The notes under the pieces: model-generated
Told to the model about the DNA's origin: nothing
Database searches by the model: none
Seen by the model: only the letters and a program-made list of their open reading frames with translations
In this document: piece after piece, positions 1 to 11,710 of the stretch
How the letters are laid out: each line of letters opens with the position of its first letter
Numbering within the stretch: position 1 is the stretch's first letter
Made by a program: the position numbers and the translations under genes
NCBI GenBank assembly: GCA_003024175.1
Contig: MDYQ01000287.1
Location: 1 to 30,563 of the forward strand
DNA from: Planoprotostelium fungivorum
Lineage: Eukaryota; Evosea; Variosea; Cavosteliida; Cavosteliaceae
Direction: 5' to 3'
Length of the DNA: 30,563 nt

Positions 1-2
1 AG

Positions 3-1084
3 GTTTTAGCTGTGGACATATGCTTTGCTATTCAGTTGGGGAAACTTTCTCCCCCTGCTGGACCTGTTATGAGAGGGTTCCTACCATCCAAGAGCTTGTT
101 CAGTAGAGATGGAGCATATGCTGCTGTAGGTATTTTAGGAGCTACAGTCATGCCTCACAGGTAACAAATTCTCCACTTGTTCATCATGAGTTCTCACATA
201 TTCAGTTTGTATGTAGGATCACATTTAGTCCAGTCCAGGGTGAGAAATGAAGACACTTTGAAGGGTGAATACATGTAAGTGACAACACCTCACATTGTTA
301 CAGGAGATCATATATTTAACAAACCATCAATTTCACCTGGCTCTAAGATGGAGATTGGAGCCTGGCCCCATTCCATTTCTGCAATTCGTTCCTCACTTCC
401 ATTTGCCATATCAGAACTGGTCTTCTCCCTCATTACACTTGCACTATTTGTCAATTCAGCCATCCTCATTGTAGCAGCCCACCAATTCTATGGTGGCAAC
501 AATGACCAGGATGTCAGTGATCTCTTTGTGGCATACAACATGTTAAGCATTCAAGTGGGAAAAGCGGCAGGCACTCTATTTGCAGTTGCTCTTCTTTTTT
601 CCAGCTTCTCTTCTTCTGTTGTGGCTACACTGGCTGGACAGATTGTATCAGAGGGCTACTTAAGTTGGAAGGTAAATATGAATAAGTGTGTAATTGAAAG
701 ATACAGGTGAAACCGTGGTTGAGACGCTTGATCACAAGGCTACTGGCCATTGTACCATCTATTGCTATTGTATCAACTCTTGGAAGAGCTGGAATTGGAA
801 GTTTGCTCCTAGCTAGCCAAGCAGTATTATCAATTCTTTTACCATTTGCTGTGTTTCCTTTGGTCTATTTCACAGGAAATGCACGAATAATGAATGTGAA
901 AGAAGGTAAGCAGATACAATTTATGCATCTGACATTGATAGGTACAGAGGGCAATGTGACTGAGGGACAATTTGTATCACATATGGTTGTGAGAGTCTTT
1001 GGGTGGCTGTTTGCATCAGCAATTCTGATACTCAATATGTATCTTATTGTAGAGCTCATCATTGGTCTTGTGCATCCAAATTAA
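3..1084 (+). CDS. NRAMP (SLC11) divalent metal transporter, 3' part
   Basis: This is the C-terminal part of a proton-coupled Mn2+/Fe2+ transporter of the NRAMP family; the 5' part lies outside the window. Exons are read as 3-160, 206-264, 304-671, 707-905 and 942-1084. The first join rebuilds the TM6 signature GATVMPHSLYVGSHLVQSR, in which the Met-Pro-His metal-site motif is intact. Later exons carry LALFVNSAILIVAA, AGQIVSEGYLSW and RRLITRLLAIVP, all typical NRAMP blocks, followed by several hydrophobic helices and a TAA stop at 1082-1084. The intron at 906-941 is 36 nt, a multiple of three and free of stops, so the frame also reads through it. Codons are more AT-rich than in most genes downstream. 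The gene is expected in an endosomal or plasma membrane. The family call is secure; the subtype is not. Confidence 0.88.
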
Positions 1085-2395
1085 TATTGTATAAATCAGA
1101 ATTCTGAGAATGTTAACATTTAAACAATATAATCCCAACTAATGTTCTTGTGAAGATGTGTCCTAATCCTTTGTTGTGAGATTGTTGCCCCTCACCCTGC
1201 ACAGTGCTGATTTGACACAGGAGTGATAACTGATGCAGAGTACAATATTTGAAATGAGGGAGCAGCATTGATTGTACAGAGCCTGGCAATACAACATTGA
1301 CTTTTCTTAACATTTGATGCAATTATCTCATATGTGATTTGGTTTTTCTGGTTGGTGTCCATGCATTTGGATCACTAATTTTTTTGTCATGCATATTCCA
1401 GTAGCCAGGAGAGAAATGATCCATTCTCAATGCATTATTTGACTACCAGCCAGGAAAACTGAATCATGTATTGGATATGTATTTGTATTTCCAACAAAAT
1501 TTGAGGTGGTGTCAAAAAAAATGTATGATACAATACAAATACAGCAGCCTGTCAGGTAGCACAGCAAAGGTGATAATTCACCTGTGGATCAACAGGTGTA
1601 ATTACTCACGTTTTAGTTGATTATATACAAAACAAGTAAGCCTCCAACTAAAGTAAACTACGTCTATTTTTTGTTTATTCAAGCACTAAGTGTGGGCCTT
1701 GCCATTGGATCCATCCAGAGGTGTGGTAATCTTAGTGATCTGCATGTTAGCATTATCCCATCCAGATCTGATCCATATCAAGCTACCATTGTCTTGGTCA
1801 CTAAATTTAGAGGTCAGATTGCTTGTTGATTGGTTAGGTTGTAGCCGAGATGAGGCAATGGATATACTTCAGTGGCATGTGGATGGAAATCACTAATTGC
1901 TCCCATGCACTGGCAATGTCTAAAAATAAACTATTCAAATTACCATTGATTTATTGAAGATGTGATGCAATTGGATCTAGTACACTTGGCCCTCTCAAGC
2001 AAAAAGGTGGTTTAGCGCTCCATCAGATGGGCTCAAATAGAGAGAGTCTTAGATGGAGATACAATGGACCTTCCTATGGTATCCCAGCTAGGTTTGAGAG
2101 GTCACAGCAGAGGTGATGTCAATGGCCGTTCTTGATGAGGTTATCTTTGCAGGCACTACCCTATTTGGACATGGATGAGTCCATATCATATTATGTGTGA
2201 TGAAGTCAAAAAGGTGAGAGGGACGAGTCACTTTTATTGACCAACCTCAGATTCTTCTCGTTCTCTGGTCGTCATGTGACAAGCCTTTGCCAAAATCTCT
2301 CAATGTCTTCACTTTCCTCCCTCTCTATCTACTCTTGGTGTGTGGTCTTGCAAAGGGTTCGTTCCCATATCCCTGGAAAAGAGAAAGAATAAAAC

Positions 2396-2458
2396 CGAGA
2401 CAGTTTCGAGACAGTCTGAGACAAGGCTTGTTTGTCTCATCTTTGTCTCGTCTTGCAG
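2396..2458. repeat. GAGACA/TGTCTC short inverted repeats
   Basis: GAGACA occurs at about 2397, 2409 and 2418, and its complement TGTCTC twice near 2433-2450. The pair at 2418-2424 and 2432-2438 can form a 7-bp stem. It may be a small hairpin or a decayed repeat; no function is visible. Confidence 0.35.
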
Positions 2459-3021
2459 TTATGTAAAAGACAAGACAGGACAGGACATTGTTCTCATTAT
2501 CTGTTAATAGTGATTAAATTGCCAGGAGTCAAGGAAGAACTGCAGGTGAGTTATTATCTGGGAGGAATATAGTCACAGTTGTTATTCTCAATGGTAGAGG
2601 GTAAAGCAAAGATGATGAAGAAAAGAGAGAAAGAAAACAAGCCTATGGTTGAGAAAGATGACAATCTCTCCTTTGTCAGTTGGTGTTATATAGATGGCAT
2701 TCATTCCAGTGATAGAGTGTTTTTTTACGAAGTCCCCAGACTGATCAAAGAACACCAGCCTGGCAAAAAAGAGATGATGGGTAGGAAATATGTATATATA
2801 GATAACTGTATAAAGAGGAGAAAGAAAAGAAAGAAGTAGAAATAGAAAAGTGGGAGGGGAGAGAGAAAAATACATCTACAAAAATCAGAAAATCTGAATG
2901 ATTTTTATATGTGTGCACAAACAGCTCAAATTTTGGGCAATTGTATGTGTGTATATCATAAAAGAACAATTTTGAATAGCTTAGTAGCTAAGCCCTAACA
3001 GGGTCAACTGGTATCTGAATA

Positions 3022-3045
3022 AAACCTGAACCTGAACCTGAACCA
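3022..3045. repeat. Short tandem repeat, unit AACCTG
   Basis: A perfect six-base unit is repeated three to four times in non-coding DNA. It is a simple microsatellite. Confidence 0.5.
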
Positions 3046-4825
3046 GTAAACGCAACACCAAACTGGTGAAAAAATTGAAACACTTTTACTTTTGCAAGAA
3101 TCCAATGCACTATTTGATGTACAAGCATATTGTTATGATAGTTTATTATATGTTGATCTTCATCTGGTGGCAAGGGTTATCCTGAACAAAATTGAGCATC
3201 TGAGATAGTCTACAAGCAGATATAGGAGGAAAAAGTCTGTTTTACTTTTTTCATTGGGTGTTTTACTGTTTCATCAGTTTGGCATTACATAATGTTTTGA
3301 ATTGTCTAATTTATTTCTGTCAACATAATATAGCATTGTGAAACACAAGATTGCTGTAAAATCAAAATAAGACAGTGTGTGGTTGTAAAAACATGGCTTG
3401 TTTTTTTGAGCTATTGGGTTTATATATATTCTTGTTTTTTCTCAATAAGACCACATCATGAGTGAACCATTTCTTCATCTCACTATCTCTCAACTGATTT
3501 GTTGTGTTTTTTCACAACCACTTGAAATCCACCAGAGCAATTGGTATATCACTGTCTTGATGGAAATTCTGCTCTCTTGGTTGTGTTCTGTGAACTCTGA
3601 CAATGAATAGATGGGACCTGTTCTCTTTCAACTGATTGTCACTCATATAGAATATATATATGTCAGGCAACATTGAAAATTGTCATCTTAGTGAAACAAA
3701 GAATGACATGTTTCAGAGGGAACAAAGATCAAGCTTGCATGGCATATGCTAGGTAGGAAATGTAAAGAATTAGCTATTAGTAAGAGTGACTGCCTGGCTT
3801 CTTGACAGAACAAGATTTTCACACAATGAACATCATCAAGTTATTCCAGTTGTGTCTATCTCTTGAGTATCTGAATGTGTATTGAAAGTAAACACTTGAC
3901 AGTGACAGAGCAAATGAGAGACGTGTATTTTCTGTTTATATCCTGACTATGTCTAAGTGATGAGACAAGGTTATCACGACTGATAGCACTTACAGTGAGA
4001 CACCTTTGGTAGGATAATGGTCATTGTACTGAAGCAGAGAACGGAGAAATCTGATAAAATATTTTGCAAATGAGAGATGGTGATCTTTCTTTTTTGTTGA
4101 AGTTGGTATTTATTGCAAAGAAGGTGATTAGATCAGTGGTGACCATACACTATACACCTTTACCTCACAAACAATTGTCCACCTCTTACATGAAATCAGA
4201 AGACCAATGATCATATAAGGTGAGATGTTCACAAGCACTTGTACAAGTCTGATAGGGTGAGCCTGTCCAATTTCTACAATCAACTCATCCATCGATCCTC
4301 TGGGCTGCATTGAGTAATTTTGGTGCTCTGCTGGTGGCTGGGGTTGTCAAGTACTTGGTCCTCATTGGTACTCTGCACTGCTGCCTTCTCTCTGATCTGG
4401 TTATTGAAGGAGGACTCAATAAAGTTACATGTCTCTCAGCTACAACCCTTGATTCCCTCATCTCTACTTATTTTATAAGCTGGACCTGGGTTCTGGTAGT
4501 TACAATCAATTGAAGACAGACATGTAAGACGGTCATCCTTCGAATACCAACAGCTACCAGGTGATTCCATCCAACTCTTTCGTCTGACAATCACAGAATG
4601 TGGGAGACTTCTTCTTTGCATCCGTTGGGCATCAAACCATTGAGCAGCCGGATCCATTCGCATTCCACTGCAATTGCCCGCTGTAAAACCTTCACCTCAT
4701 ACACTTGACATCCCATCTTCTTACCAATGGAGCGCTATTTCAATCGAAAGTTTTAGGAGCTGAGGCAAGCGTTTCTGTGAAAGTAGACGACATCCAAAGA
4801 AATAAATGCTAACGGTCCAGTCGGC

Positions 4826-5119
4826 GTGGGCTCTTTCCCCCAATTGAGCATGTCAATGAGGGCCAACCCTGAGCTCATATCCTGCAACAGGAATCATTGG
4901 ATGTATAGTATGAAGCAAATGTTCACAGGTGATGCTGAAACGAAGTGGTTGGAAGAGACCTTGGATGAGTATTCTCCAATGAACAAAAAGCAGCTCGCTG
5001 CGCTCCGCAAGATGGCTGACACTAACATCTGCATTCTCCAGCACGTGATGATGGGCCGCTTTCACAATGCTATGGCACAATTTGTATGGAGATTTATCAG
5101 ATTAAATTTATTTGTCTAG
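4826..5119 (+). CDS. Unassigned coding-like stretch
   Basis: I do not recognise this frame. It is open for about 97 codons with a composition closer to the neighbouring genes than to the AT-rich DNA on its left. It reads as a soluble helical segment containing WLEETLDEYSPMNKKQLAAL. A possible acceptor lies upstream near 4785 and a possible donor (GTATGG) near 5084, so it could be an internal or terminal exon. The last codons run into the 3' end of VTI1 on the other strand. A gag-like retroelement remnant is possible but cannot be shown. Confidence 0.25.
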   Translation: MGSFPQLSMSMRANPELISCNRNHWMYSMKQMFTGDAETKWLEETLDEYSPMNKKQLAALRKMADTNICILQHVMMGRFHNAMAQFVWRFIRLNLFV

Positions 5120-5966
5120 TGTAGCAATCCCCTGCCCCACTTTATGAAAACGATGAGAAGGATGATCGCAAGGAGGACAACAGCAATCAGAGTAAGGACA
5201 ATGTTGTTGGTCACCACTCTTCTGTTGATCGCTCTCAAAATCCTCCTGCTGCGTGATATGTTCTCCTCTATGTGTCCCAACTGTTTTACATCACTCCCAT
5301 GTACTTTCTACCTTGTGGTGTATTCTTCTGATCGAAATGATCCACTCACGTTATCTCTGGCGCGTGTCAATTGATTCTTCTGTCTACCCATGGTGGTGAG
5401 CGTATCAGCACCGAGATTGTTCGTCTCCTCTGAAATTCTGTGGATGTCGGTGAGTCTTCCCTTCGACTCATCCAATGTGTTGTCCGCTTGGAGCAATCTC
5501 TGACGTGAATCTCCAGCCCCCTGTGCCTTTCAGTCTCCTTCATTTTCACATCGTTCTCACGTCGTCATATCCATACTGATCGCGCTGTCGTGATGATTCA
5601 GAGAGGGAGGCCATCTCCATGTCTCTCTGCAGACGTCCAAATTCTCCTCGGTATCCCTCCAATAATTTCACCTTCCTCCTCTTATCTTTCGTATTTTTAC
5701 TGCCTTCCTCCTCCATTTGACTCAGCTGTCGAAGGTTAGTCTCCTGTCAAGAAGATTTGGCGCACCGCGCGTTTGGCATCATTGAAGACCTTTTGTGTGT
5801 CTGTTATGGCCGTCTTTCTCCTCTCTGGATTATCGTCAACCCGAGATCTGGGACGGATGGATGAACTGGACTCACCTCCGCTGAGGTTAGGAAGGGCATT
5901 TAATCTCTCTCGGACTAATTTTGACTTCCTCACAAACTCCTGCTCGTAGTCATCGAAGTAGTCCAT
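5116..5966 (-). CDS. VTI1: Qb-SNARE VTI1
   Basis: VTI1 is a tail-anchored SNARE acting in fusion among Golgi, endosomes and lysosome/vacuole. Reading on the minus strand, the exons are 5966-5766, 5743-5561, 5520-5350 and 5280-5116, giving 239 residues (animal VTI1A is about 217). The start MDYFDDYEQEF matches the acidic, aromatic N terminus of the family and begins the Vti1 N-terminal helical domain. The SNARE motif lies in the third and fourth exons (RQRLLQADNTLDES, then RQKNQLTRARDNLG) and has Gln where animal VTI1 proteins have Asp at the central layer. The C terminus is a single hydrophobic anchor after INRRVVTNN, ending shortly inside the lumen. The first intron (5744-5765) would be only 22 nt; removing it restores frame and keeps the helix continuous. 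The gene is divergent from the K+ channel gene and their start codons touch. Confidence 0.88.
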
Positions 5967-8900
5967 GGACATGCGTGTTCGCGATGTTCGCGAAAAAATG
6001 GCAAATTCAATGATTATCGACCATCTACAAGCACAAACCACCAAGTTTTCTGTTGTTCGGAACAAGATGGGAGTAGAGGATGTGCTCGACGTTGGTGTCA
6101 ATGAGAGGCATTTCTGGGGATTAACCCCTATATTAGCCATTCTGTTGCCTCTGGTGACAGGCACGATCCTCATTATCTCAGGAAGGTTCATCAAGAGCCT
6201 CATTCGAGTGCTTCGGTCAAGAGATGTACCGCGTTCACAATTCCTCAAGGAAATGAAAACTTTATACATGCAGAGACCTCACTTGGTGTGTTACAAATAA
6301 CTCGAGTGGGGGTAACACTAGAGCAGATCAAAAAACATTCCAAGTACAGTCCATATAGCGTCAGAACGTTCTTCTCTTCCTCTACTCCTGGTGCTTGGTG
6401 GGTGAGTGCTCATACGAATGTCATTGAGATCGGTTGAACGAGTGTAGAATATTTTTCAAATCTTTTTGACTATTATGTCCGTCACCTTTTACGTAGTGGA
6501 ATCCTACTATTCGAGATCCATCAATTTTGAGAAATCAGGATGGATGCTCACCATCGAGATTGTCATCGCAGCACTTTTCACTTTGGATTATCTCATTCAC
6601 TTCTATGGTGCCGAGGATCGGTGAGTCCATAGAGATGAATTGTCGTAACTGATCTAGATTGAAATACTTCTGGTCGGTTGGAGCCTTGGTAGATCTATTG
6701 ACCGTCATCCCTGTCATCATCGATCTGATCAACAACAACTCTCTGGGTGATGACACTCTGAAGATATTGAGAGCTGTCAGAATCTTTCGTCTGCAAAAGG
6801 CCCTCCAGTTGACCGTATCTGGTGAGAAGATTGTCCGCACAGCCGATGACAATGCACAGTCATCACACGACAGGCTCTTACGTTGATCATCACCTTCGTC
6901 TCTCTCTTCTACGTCTCAGCCACCATCCTCATGGTCATCGAGTCCCTTCCTTTTCATGATGCCCTCTATCTCATCACGGTCGTATCCTCACTTACTTCTT
7001 CCATCCTTCGTCTCTTTCTTTAACCTTCAGACATTCACCACCGTCGGATACGGTGATCTCAGCCCTCACACGGCAGAGGGAAGAGTCATCATGATCGTCC
7101 TCATCTTGATCAGTTTCTTCGTCTTGTCTTACCAGACCTCTCTCTTGATCTCAGCCATCTCCGAAAAGTCACGTGAGTCATACGTGTGTTCTGTGGGTTG
7201 AACAAATGAAGCATATGATTCTGGTCTGCCCAAACCTAGAGCCGTATCGAGGAAACACGTGGTCATATTTGGTGAATTCACCGTCATAACCATCAAGGAG
7301 ATCTTTCGAGAGTTCCTCCATCAGGTGAGAGACGAAGAGCAGCGTAGCTGAAGGGAGCAGTCTCACAGATCCCACAATCGTATCGTCGTGTACAGCCCTC
7401 ACGAACCACCCAAAGAGATCCAACAGATATTGAAGGTTCCTTTCTTCCAGCAGAACGTCACGTGGCTGAGGAGATCGAGTGACGTAGGTGACGAAGGAGA
7501 GGAGAGAGCTGAGAGGAGATAGGTACAGAACGACATGCAGAGGATAAGGATCGCAGACGCAGCAGCCTGCTTTATGAGTTCAGATCCGTTCAACGATTCA
7601 TCCGAGTTGGGAGACACCGACCTCATTCTGCAGTGCATTGCCGTCAAATCCTTTGCCAAGGACATTCCCATCTATGCTCAAGTGAGTGTTCATATCACAT
7701 GGAGTGGAGAGTTGATGAACGAAGGTGCTGAGATCAGAAGTGGCAATGAACTTGAGATACTATCCACGCCTGCAGACTGTACCTTGGGGAGAAATCATCA
7801 TGGTAAGTCGACTCGATTCCAAGGTGGTGACATCGCACAGAGTATGTTGGGCCAGAACTGTCTGTGGCCTGGATTCTCCGTGTTGATCATGAATTTGATC
7901 AGGACAAACAGTTCTCCGAAACCAGGCAGTAGAGAAGCGAAGCAGAGACCACCCTGGCTGAACGAATACGGTCAGTGGATCGTATCATCTATATTTGTCT
8001 TGCACATTGTTCGTTCTGTGCTGAGAGATGGTCAGTGTTAGGAGCCAGCAATGGAATCAGCAAAGGAAAGTTACCAGCCTTCTTCTTTGGAAAGACGTAC
8101 CAAGAGGCAGCTACGGTGAGTCTCAGTGCGGGATCCCCTTTGACGGTGGCAGTTCCTCTTTGCAAGGTTTCAAGTCACGCTAGTGGCACTGGAGGTATCT
8201 CCTAGCAACAGCAGTGATAGCACCAGAACGACCAAGATCAATCCCATAGGATATGTTATCAATCCTGGAGACGAAGGTGAACTATCTTCACAACACAGTG
8301 AACGAGTCATTGTCATCTTGAATGCGTGAACATCTGATGAGAGGAACAGGATTCATGATCTGTCCGACGGAAGACACAGTGGCATCGATCACATCTTACA
8401 AGAGAGAGAAGGACGAGCAGTTAGACACGGGCCGCATCGACTCTGCCTTCTTCGTCCCTGGAATCCGAAAGCTTGTTGATTTCGCCAATCTGTTTGACGA
8501 AGAAGAGGTACGGAGAGTGGAGGAAGAAGCTAACGTAAAACAGACTGTGGTAGAGGGAGAACTGGTCACCTTCGAAGACATGAGCACAGGGACCCCGACC
8601 AATCGATCGATGGAGGGAAGGAGAGCCAGTCGAAACAGCGAAGGAGAGAGAGACAGTCGAACCAGCATCAGCTCACCTCCACGACCTTCCATCTCCGCCG
8701 AATACGCCTTGACTCACTCTCAGACGGAGCAGAAGTCATCCAACGACATGAGAGACATGTTCCACGCCTCGTCTGAATCAGCAACCTTGGAATCTAGATC
8801 TCTCGATCGGTATGTCTTCGTAACCCACACGAGTTGATTCGATGCAGGGTCACCTTCACCAATCACATTGTCATTGTTGGACCCATTCACGAGGAGTACT

Positions 8901-9938
8901 CTCATTTGATCTTAACTCTGAGGAGGAAGAATCTACCAGAGATGCACAAAGTTGTCTTGGTTCATCACGAGGTAGGCATCATCACGGTCCATAAATAGTA
9001 AGGAAACAGGCAGACGAGAATGAATGGATGGGTCCAGGATATTTTCCAGAGGTCTATTTCTTTTTGGTGAGATACAATATAGAAATAGAGGAGAGATAGG
9101 AGTGGATAGAGGAGAAGAAAACAGAGACTACAGACGAAGAGAATGGGACTGAAAAGGAACAGGGAGATATCGAGAAGGACCATTCTCTGCTGAATCTGTC
9201 AAAGTGCCAGACCCTGTTGATCCTATCAGACCCCTCGTTACGAAAGGTGTCTACAGTCTACGACGCTCACACGATCATTCTCGTTCGTACCCTTCAGAAT
9301 ATGTACCGTGGCATCAACATCATCTCAGAGATCGGTGAGGCTTCCCTCCTTCTTCTTCTCACCCTCCCAGCCCATCCCTCTTCCGGTCGGCTGTTGCCAG
9401 GTGGAGAGGATGTACCTTCCTACAAACAGAAGTTCAAGTGGTACCAGGTGAGAGTATTCGCCGGTGTCTCTCACACGGACAGGGATGGAATCCAACGGAG
9501 ATGTTGGCAGATGATGACTCTGCCCTCAATCTGTCCTCCGGGTCAGTGGTTGCACCCACTCTCATCTTCAACGCCCTCTTGGCTCAGAGCTATTACCACC
9601 CCCACCTCGTTCACATCGTCCAACTTTTAGTCGTCGGTGCCAAGCCTGGGCTAGATGGTGATCCATCATTCTCGTACGTGGCATAACGGTGTACAGTCTC
9701 GAGTAACATCCGCTTAATGTCCCTTCCTGACAACCTGCACGACCGAAGTTATGGATATCTGTTTCATCAGTTGATCACGGAGTGCAAGATGATTCCCATC
9801 GCTCTGTACAGATACAGATCGAGAGGAAAGCCGTTCGTCTTTACAAATCCACCACCAAGCACGTACATCAATAGTGAAGACAAGATCTTCGTTCTCGCAC
9901 CCAACTCTGCCCCCAACAAGCCTCCCATTTTATCATAA
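5965..9938 (+). CDS. BK/Slo-type Ca2+-activated K+ channel alpha subunit
   Basis: About 995 residues over some 20 exons: 5965-6285, 6345-6401, 6448-6620, 6658-6821, 6860-6978, 7031-7172, 7242-7324, 7361-7483, 7523-7681, ~7740-7823, 7841-7970, 8042-8115, ~8180-8276, 8350-8809, 8848-8971, 9052-9066, 9142-9334, 9401-9447, 9483-9657, 9697-9938. A hydrophobic segment near residues 49-72 resembles S0 of Slo1. S1-S4 follow, with an S4 of the form RAVRIFRLQK, then the filter TVGYGD near residue 283. After S6 come RCK1 (HVVIFGEFTVITIKEIF, RIRIADAAACFM) and RCK2 (NHIVIVGP, KVVLVHHE, CQTLLILSDPSL). A short DDDSALNL segment sits where Slo1 has its Ca2+ bowl. The C-terminal YRYRSRGKPFVFTNPP matches the end of Slo channels. 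Either ATG at 5965 or 5995 could be the start. Two joins, near 7682-7739 and 8116-8179, cannot be made with GT-AG ends in the needed frame. Confidence 0.87.
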
Positions 9939-9994
9939 TAAATGCAGTTTATCACTTTTATCAAAGAATTTCTTGGCCTCTTCTCAAAAACAAG

Positions 9995-11299
9995 ATGGGA
10001 GAAACAGTCGATGAAGTCTTCGATAAATTGCTAGATTCATATGCAGATGGTGGAGGGTTACCAGACGACCCCTCTGCCAAGGACCATCCCCTCATCTCCG
10101 ATGATTGGGACGAAAATAACGAGATCATACAAGCCATGCGCAATTTCGATAATGAGGGAACAATTGAGGAGCAAGCAGAGAATCTGAAGATCAGAGGAAA
10201 TACTGAGTTCAAACTCAATCGATATCGTTGGAATAGAGCATTGGATCTGTACACCGAAGCCATCGAGAAAGGATCAGAAGACAAGAGAGCTGTTTCTCTC
10301 TACCACACTAATCGTGCAGCTGTCAATCTTTCTCTAGGTGATTGAACAGAATAGCACCAGCTGAACATAGTAGGGAACAATCGAAAGGTTCTCGAGGATT
10401 GCACTGAAGCATTGAAATTGGACCCAAAGAACCTCAAAGCGTATTACAGAGCTGCGAAGGCTTCACTTGACATACAAAAATACAAAGACGCTGTCTCTTA
10501 TGCGGCTAAGGGACTACAGGTCAGTTTCCATTCGAACATGAATTCTGCTACCACCAACGTACATCTGCTACATTGACACTCATCTTTCATTTAGGTCGAT
10601 CCCACGAATAAAGAGTTATTGACTGTCAAGAGCAAGATAGAGAAGGCTTGGGCTGCACATAGAGAGGCGAAGAAAAAGAGGAAAGAAGAAGAACTGAGAC
10701 AACTGGAGGTGAGAGGAGAGGGAAGGAGAGTAGATGACGAGGAATAGACCAAAAAGATGAAGGGAGCAAAAGTGTTAGAGGCCATCAAGGAGAGGAACGT
10801 CCTGCTAGGGAGACCTTTATTCGACACCCAGAGGAGATACGAGGGAGAGATCTACGTAGACAAAGAGACTGGACAATTACACTGGCCAGTTCTCCTCCTC
10901 TACGAAGAGCACGATACGTCTGAATTTGTCATCGATGTCTGTGAGGATCACACCTTGTCCCAACATCTATCGTACATGTTTCCACCCACCGCCAAAGACT
11001 ACGCTCCCTGGGATACAGAGAGTGAGTGTCAGTGAGAGGAGTGTGGTTGATGGTCAACAGAGAAGTACGTCATCGATAGCCTGGAGATCTATTTCGAGGC
11101 GAACAGCACGGCACCCATCGATCCAAAGATGAAGAAGAGCGGTAGCAGTAAGAGGAGATGGATCAAAGTGAAGCCAACGACGACACTGAAGACCGTCTTG
11201 GCACATCCTGATCACGTAGTACCTGGTGTTCCCATCTTTCACATTGTGGCAAACAATTCGAGGTACAAGGATGTCTTTGTGCAGAGAAAATTTGAGTAA
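9995..11299 (+). CDS. TTC4: TTC4/Cns1-like TPR co-chaperone of HSP90
   Basis: TTC4 (yeast Cns1) is a cytosolic TPR protein that binds HSP90/HSP70 through their C-terminal tails. Exons 9995-10337, 10374-10519, 10595-10708, 10748-11021 and 11061-11299 give 371 residues, close to human TTC4 (387). The TPR array spans roughly residues 55-165: NLKIRGNTEFKLNRYRWNRA, then LYHTNRAAVNLSLG, LKAYYRAAKASLD and the charged helix KSKIEKAWAAHREAKKKRKE. The C-terminal half has the family's wheel-like domain: GRPLFDTQRRYEGEI, LHWPVLLLYEEHDTSEFV and the ending VPIFHIVANNS. It starts 56 bp after the channel gene stop. I see no truncation. Confidence 0.93.
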
Positions 11300-11710
11300 A
11301 CCTTTTTGTGGCGTCTGTCCACTCTTGAGAAAAAGTTAGCTCACATCATATCTACAATGATTGATTTGGCCTGATCATCTTCAGCTGTTCTTGCAGAACA
11401 GCGACCCCTTCAGGCCTGGTATATACATTGCGTAGTCGAGCCCTCTGCCCAGTTGTGAGGGTAGCGGTGACAGCAATGGCACGATCCTTCCAACGACAGT
11501 GCCTCGGTGAGGAGTGATTGTGTTTAGGCCTTAAGCAAGATGAAATTTGGGTGAGTTAGAATTCGAAGGGTGAATGAAAGGGTATCGAAGATGAGTTGGA
11601 CATCGTAACCTGCGAATGGATTGAGCAAATCAAAAGGCTCACGTGTCAAGATTAGATTTCGTTTAGTTTTTCGGTTTTTATTACCGAGGACAAAAGAACT
11701 CCACATCAGC
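11300..11710. other. Intergenic spacer TTC4 to MPV17-like
   Basis: About 410 bp. A TATATA tract lies near 11420. The open frame on the minus strand overlaps the presequence exon of the next gene and looks like a shadow. No RNA gene is recognised. Confidence 0.5.

Larger units (their letters stand above)
1085..4800. other. AT-rich gene-poor stretch
   Basis: About 3.7 kb downstream of the NRAMP gene. Open frames here are short, low in complexity (for example Lys/Glu-rich at 2579-2839) and match no family I recognise. The sequence is clearly more AT-rich than the gene cluster that starts near 4.8 kb and holds many A/T runs and TATATA tracts. It could be intergenic DNA, long introns or decayed elements. 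I see no RNA gene. Confidence 0.5.

Noticed and set aside
2579-2839. Lys/Glu-rich 86-codon frame
   Set aside because: Low-complexity, AT-rich DNA with open frames on both strands; no domain.
4591-4752. Minus-strand exon-like piece reading RAIAVECEWIRLLNGL
   Set aside because: It faintly recalls copia RNase H, but the upstream exon closes after a few codons and no partner domains are present.
5736-6269. Longer VTI1 frame starting upstream at 6269
   Set aside because: The upstream part overlaps the first channel exon and does not resemble VTI1; the family N terminus starts at 5966.
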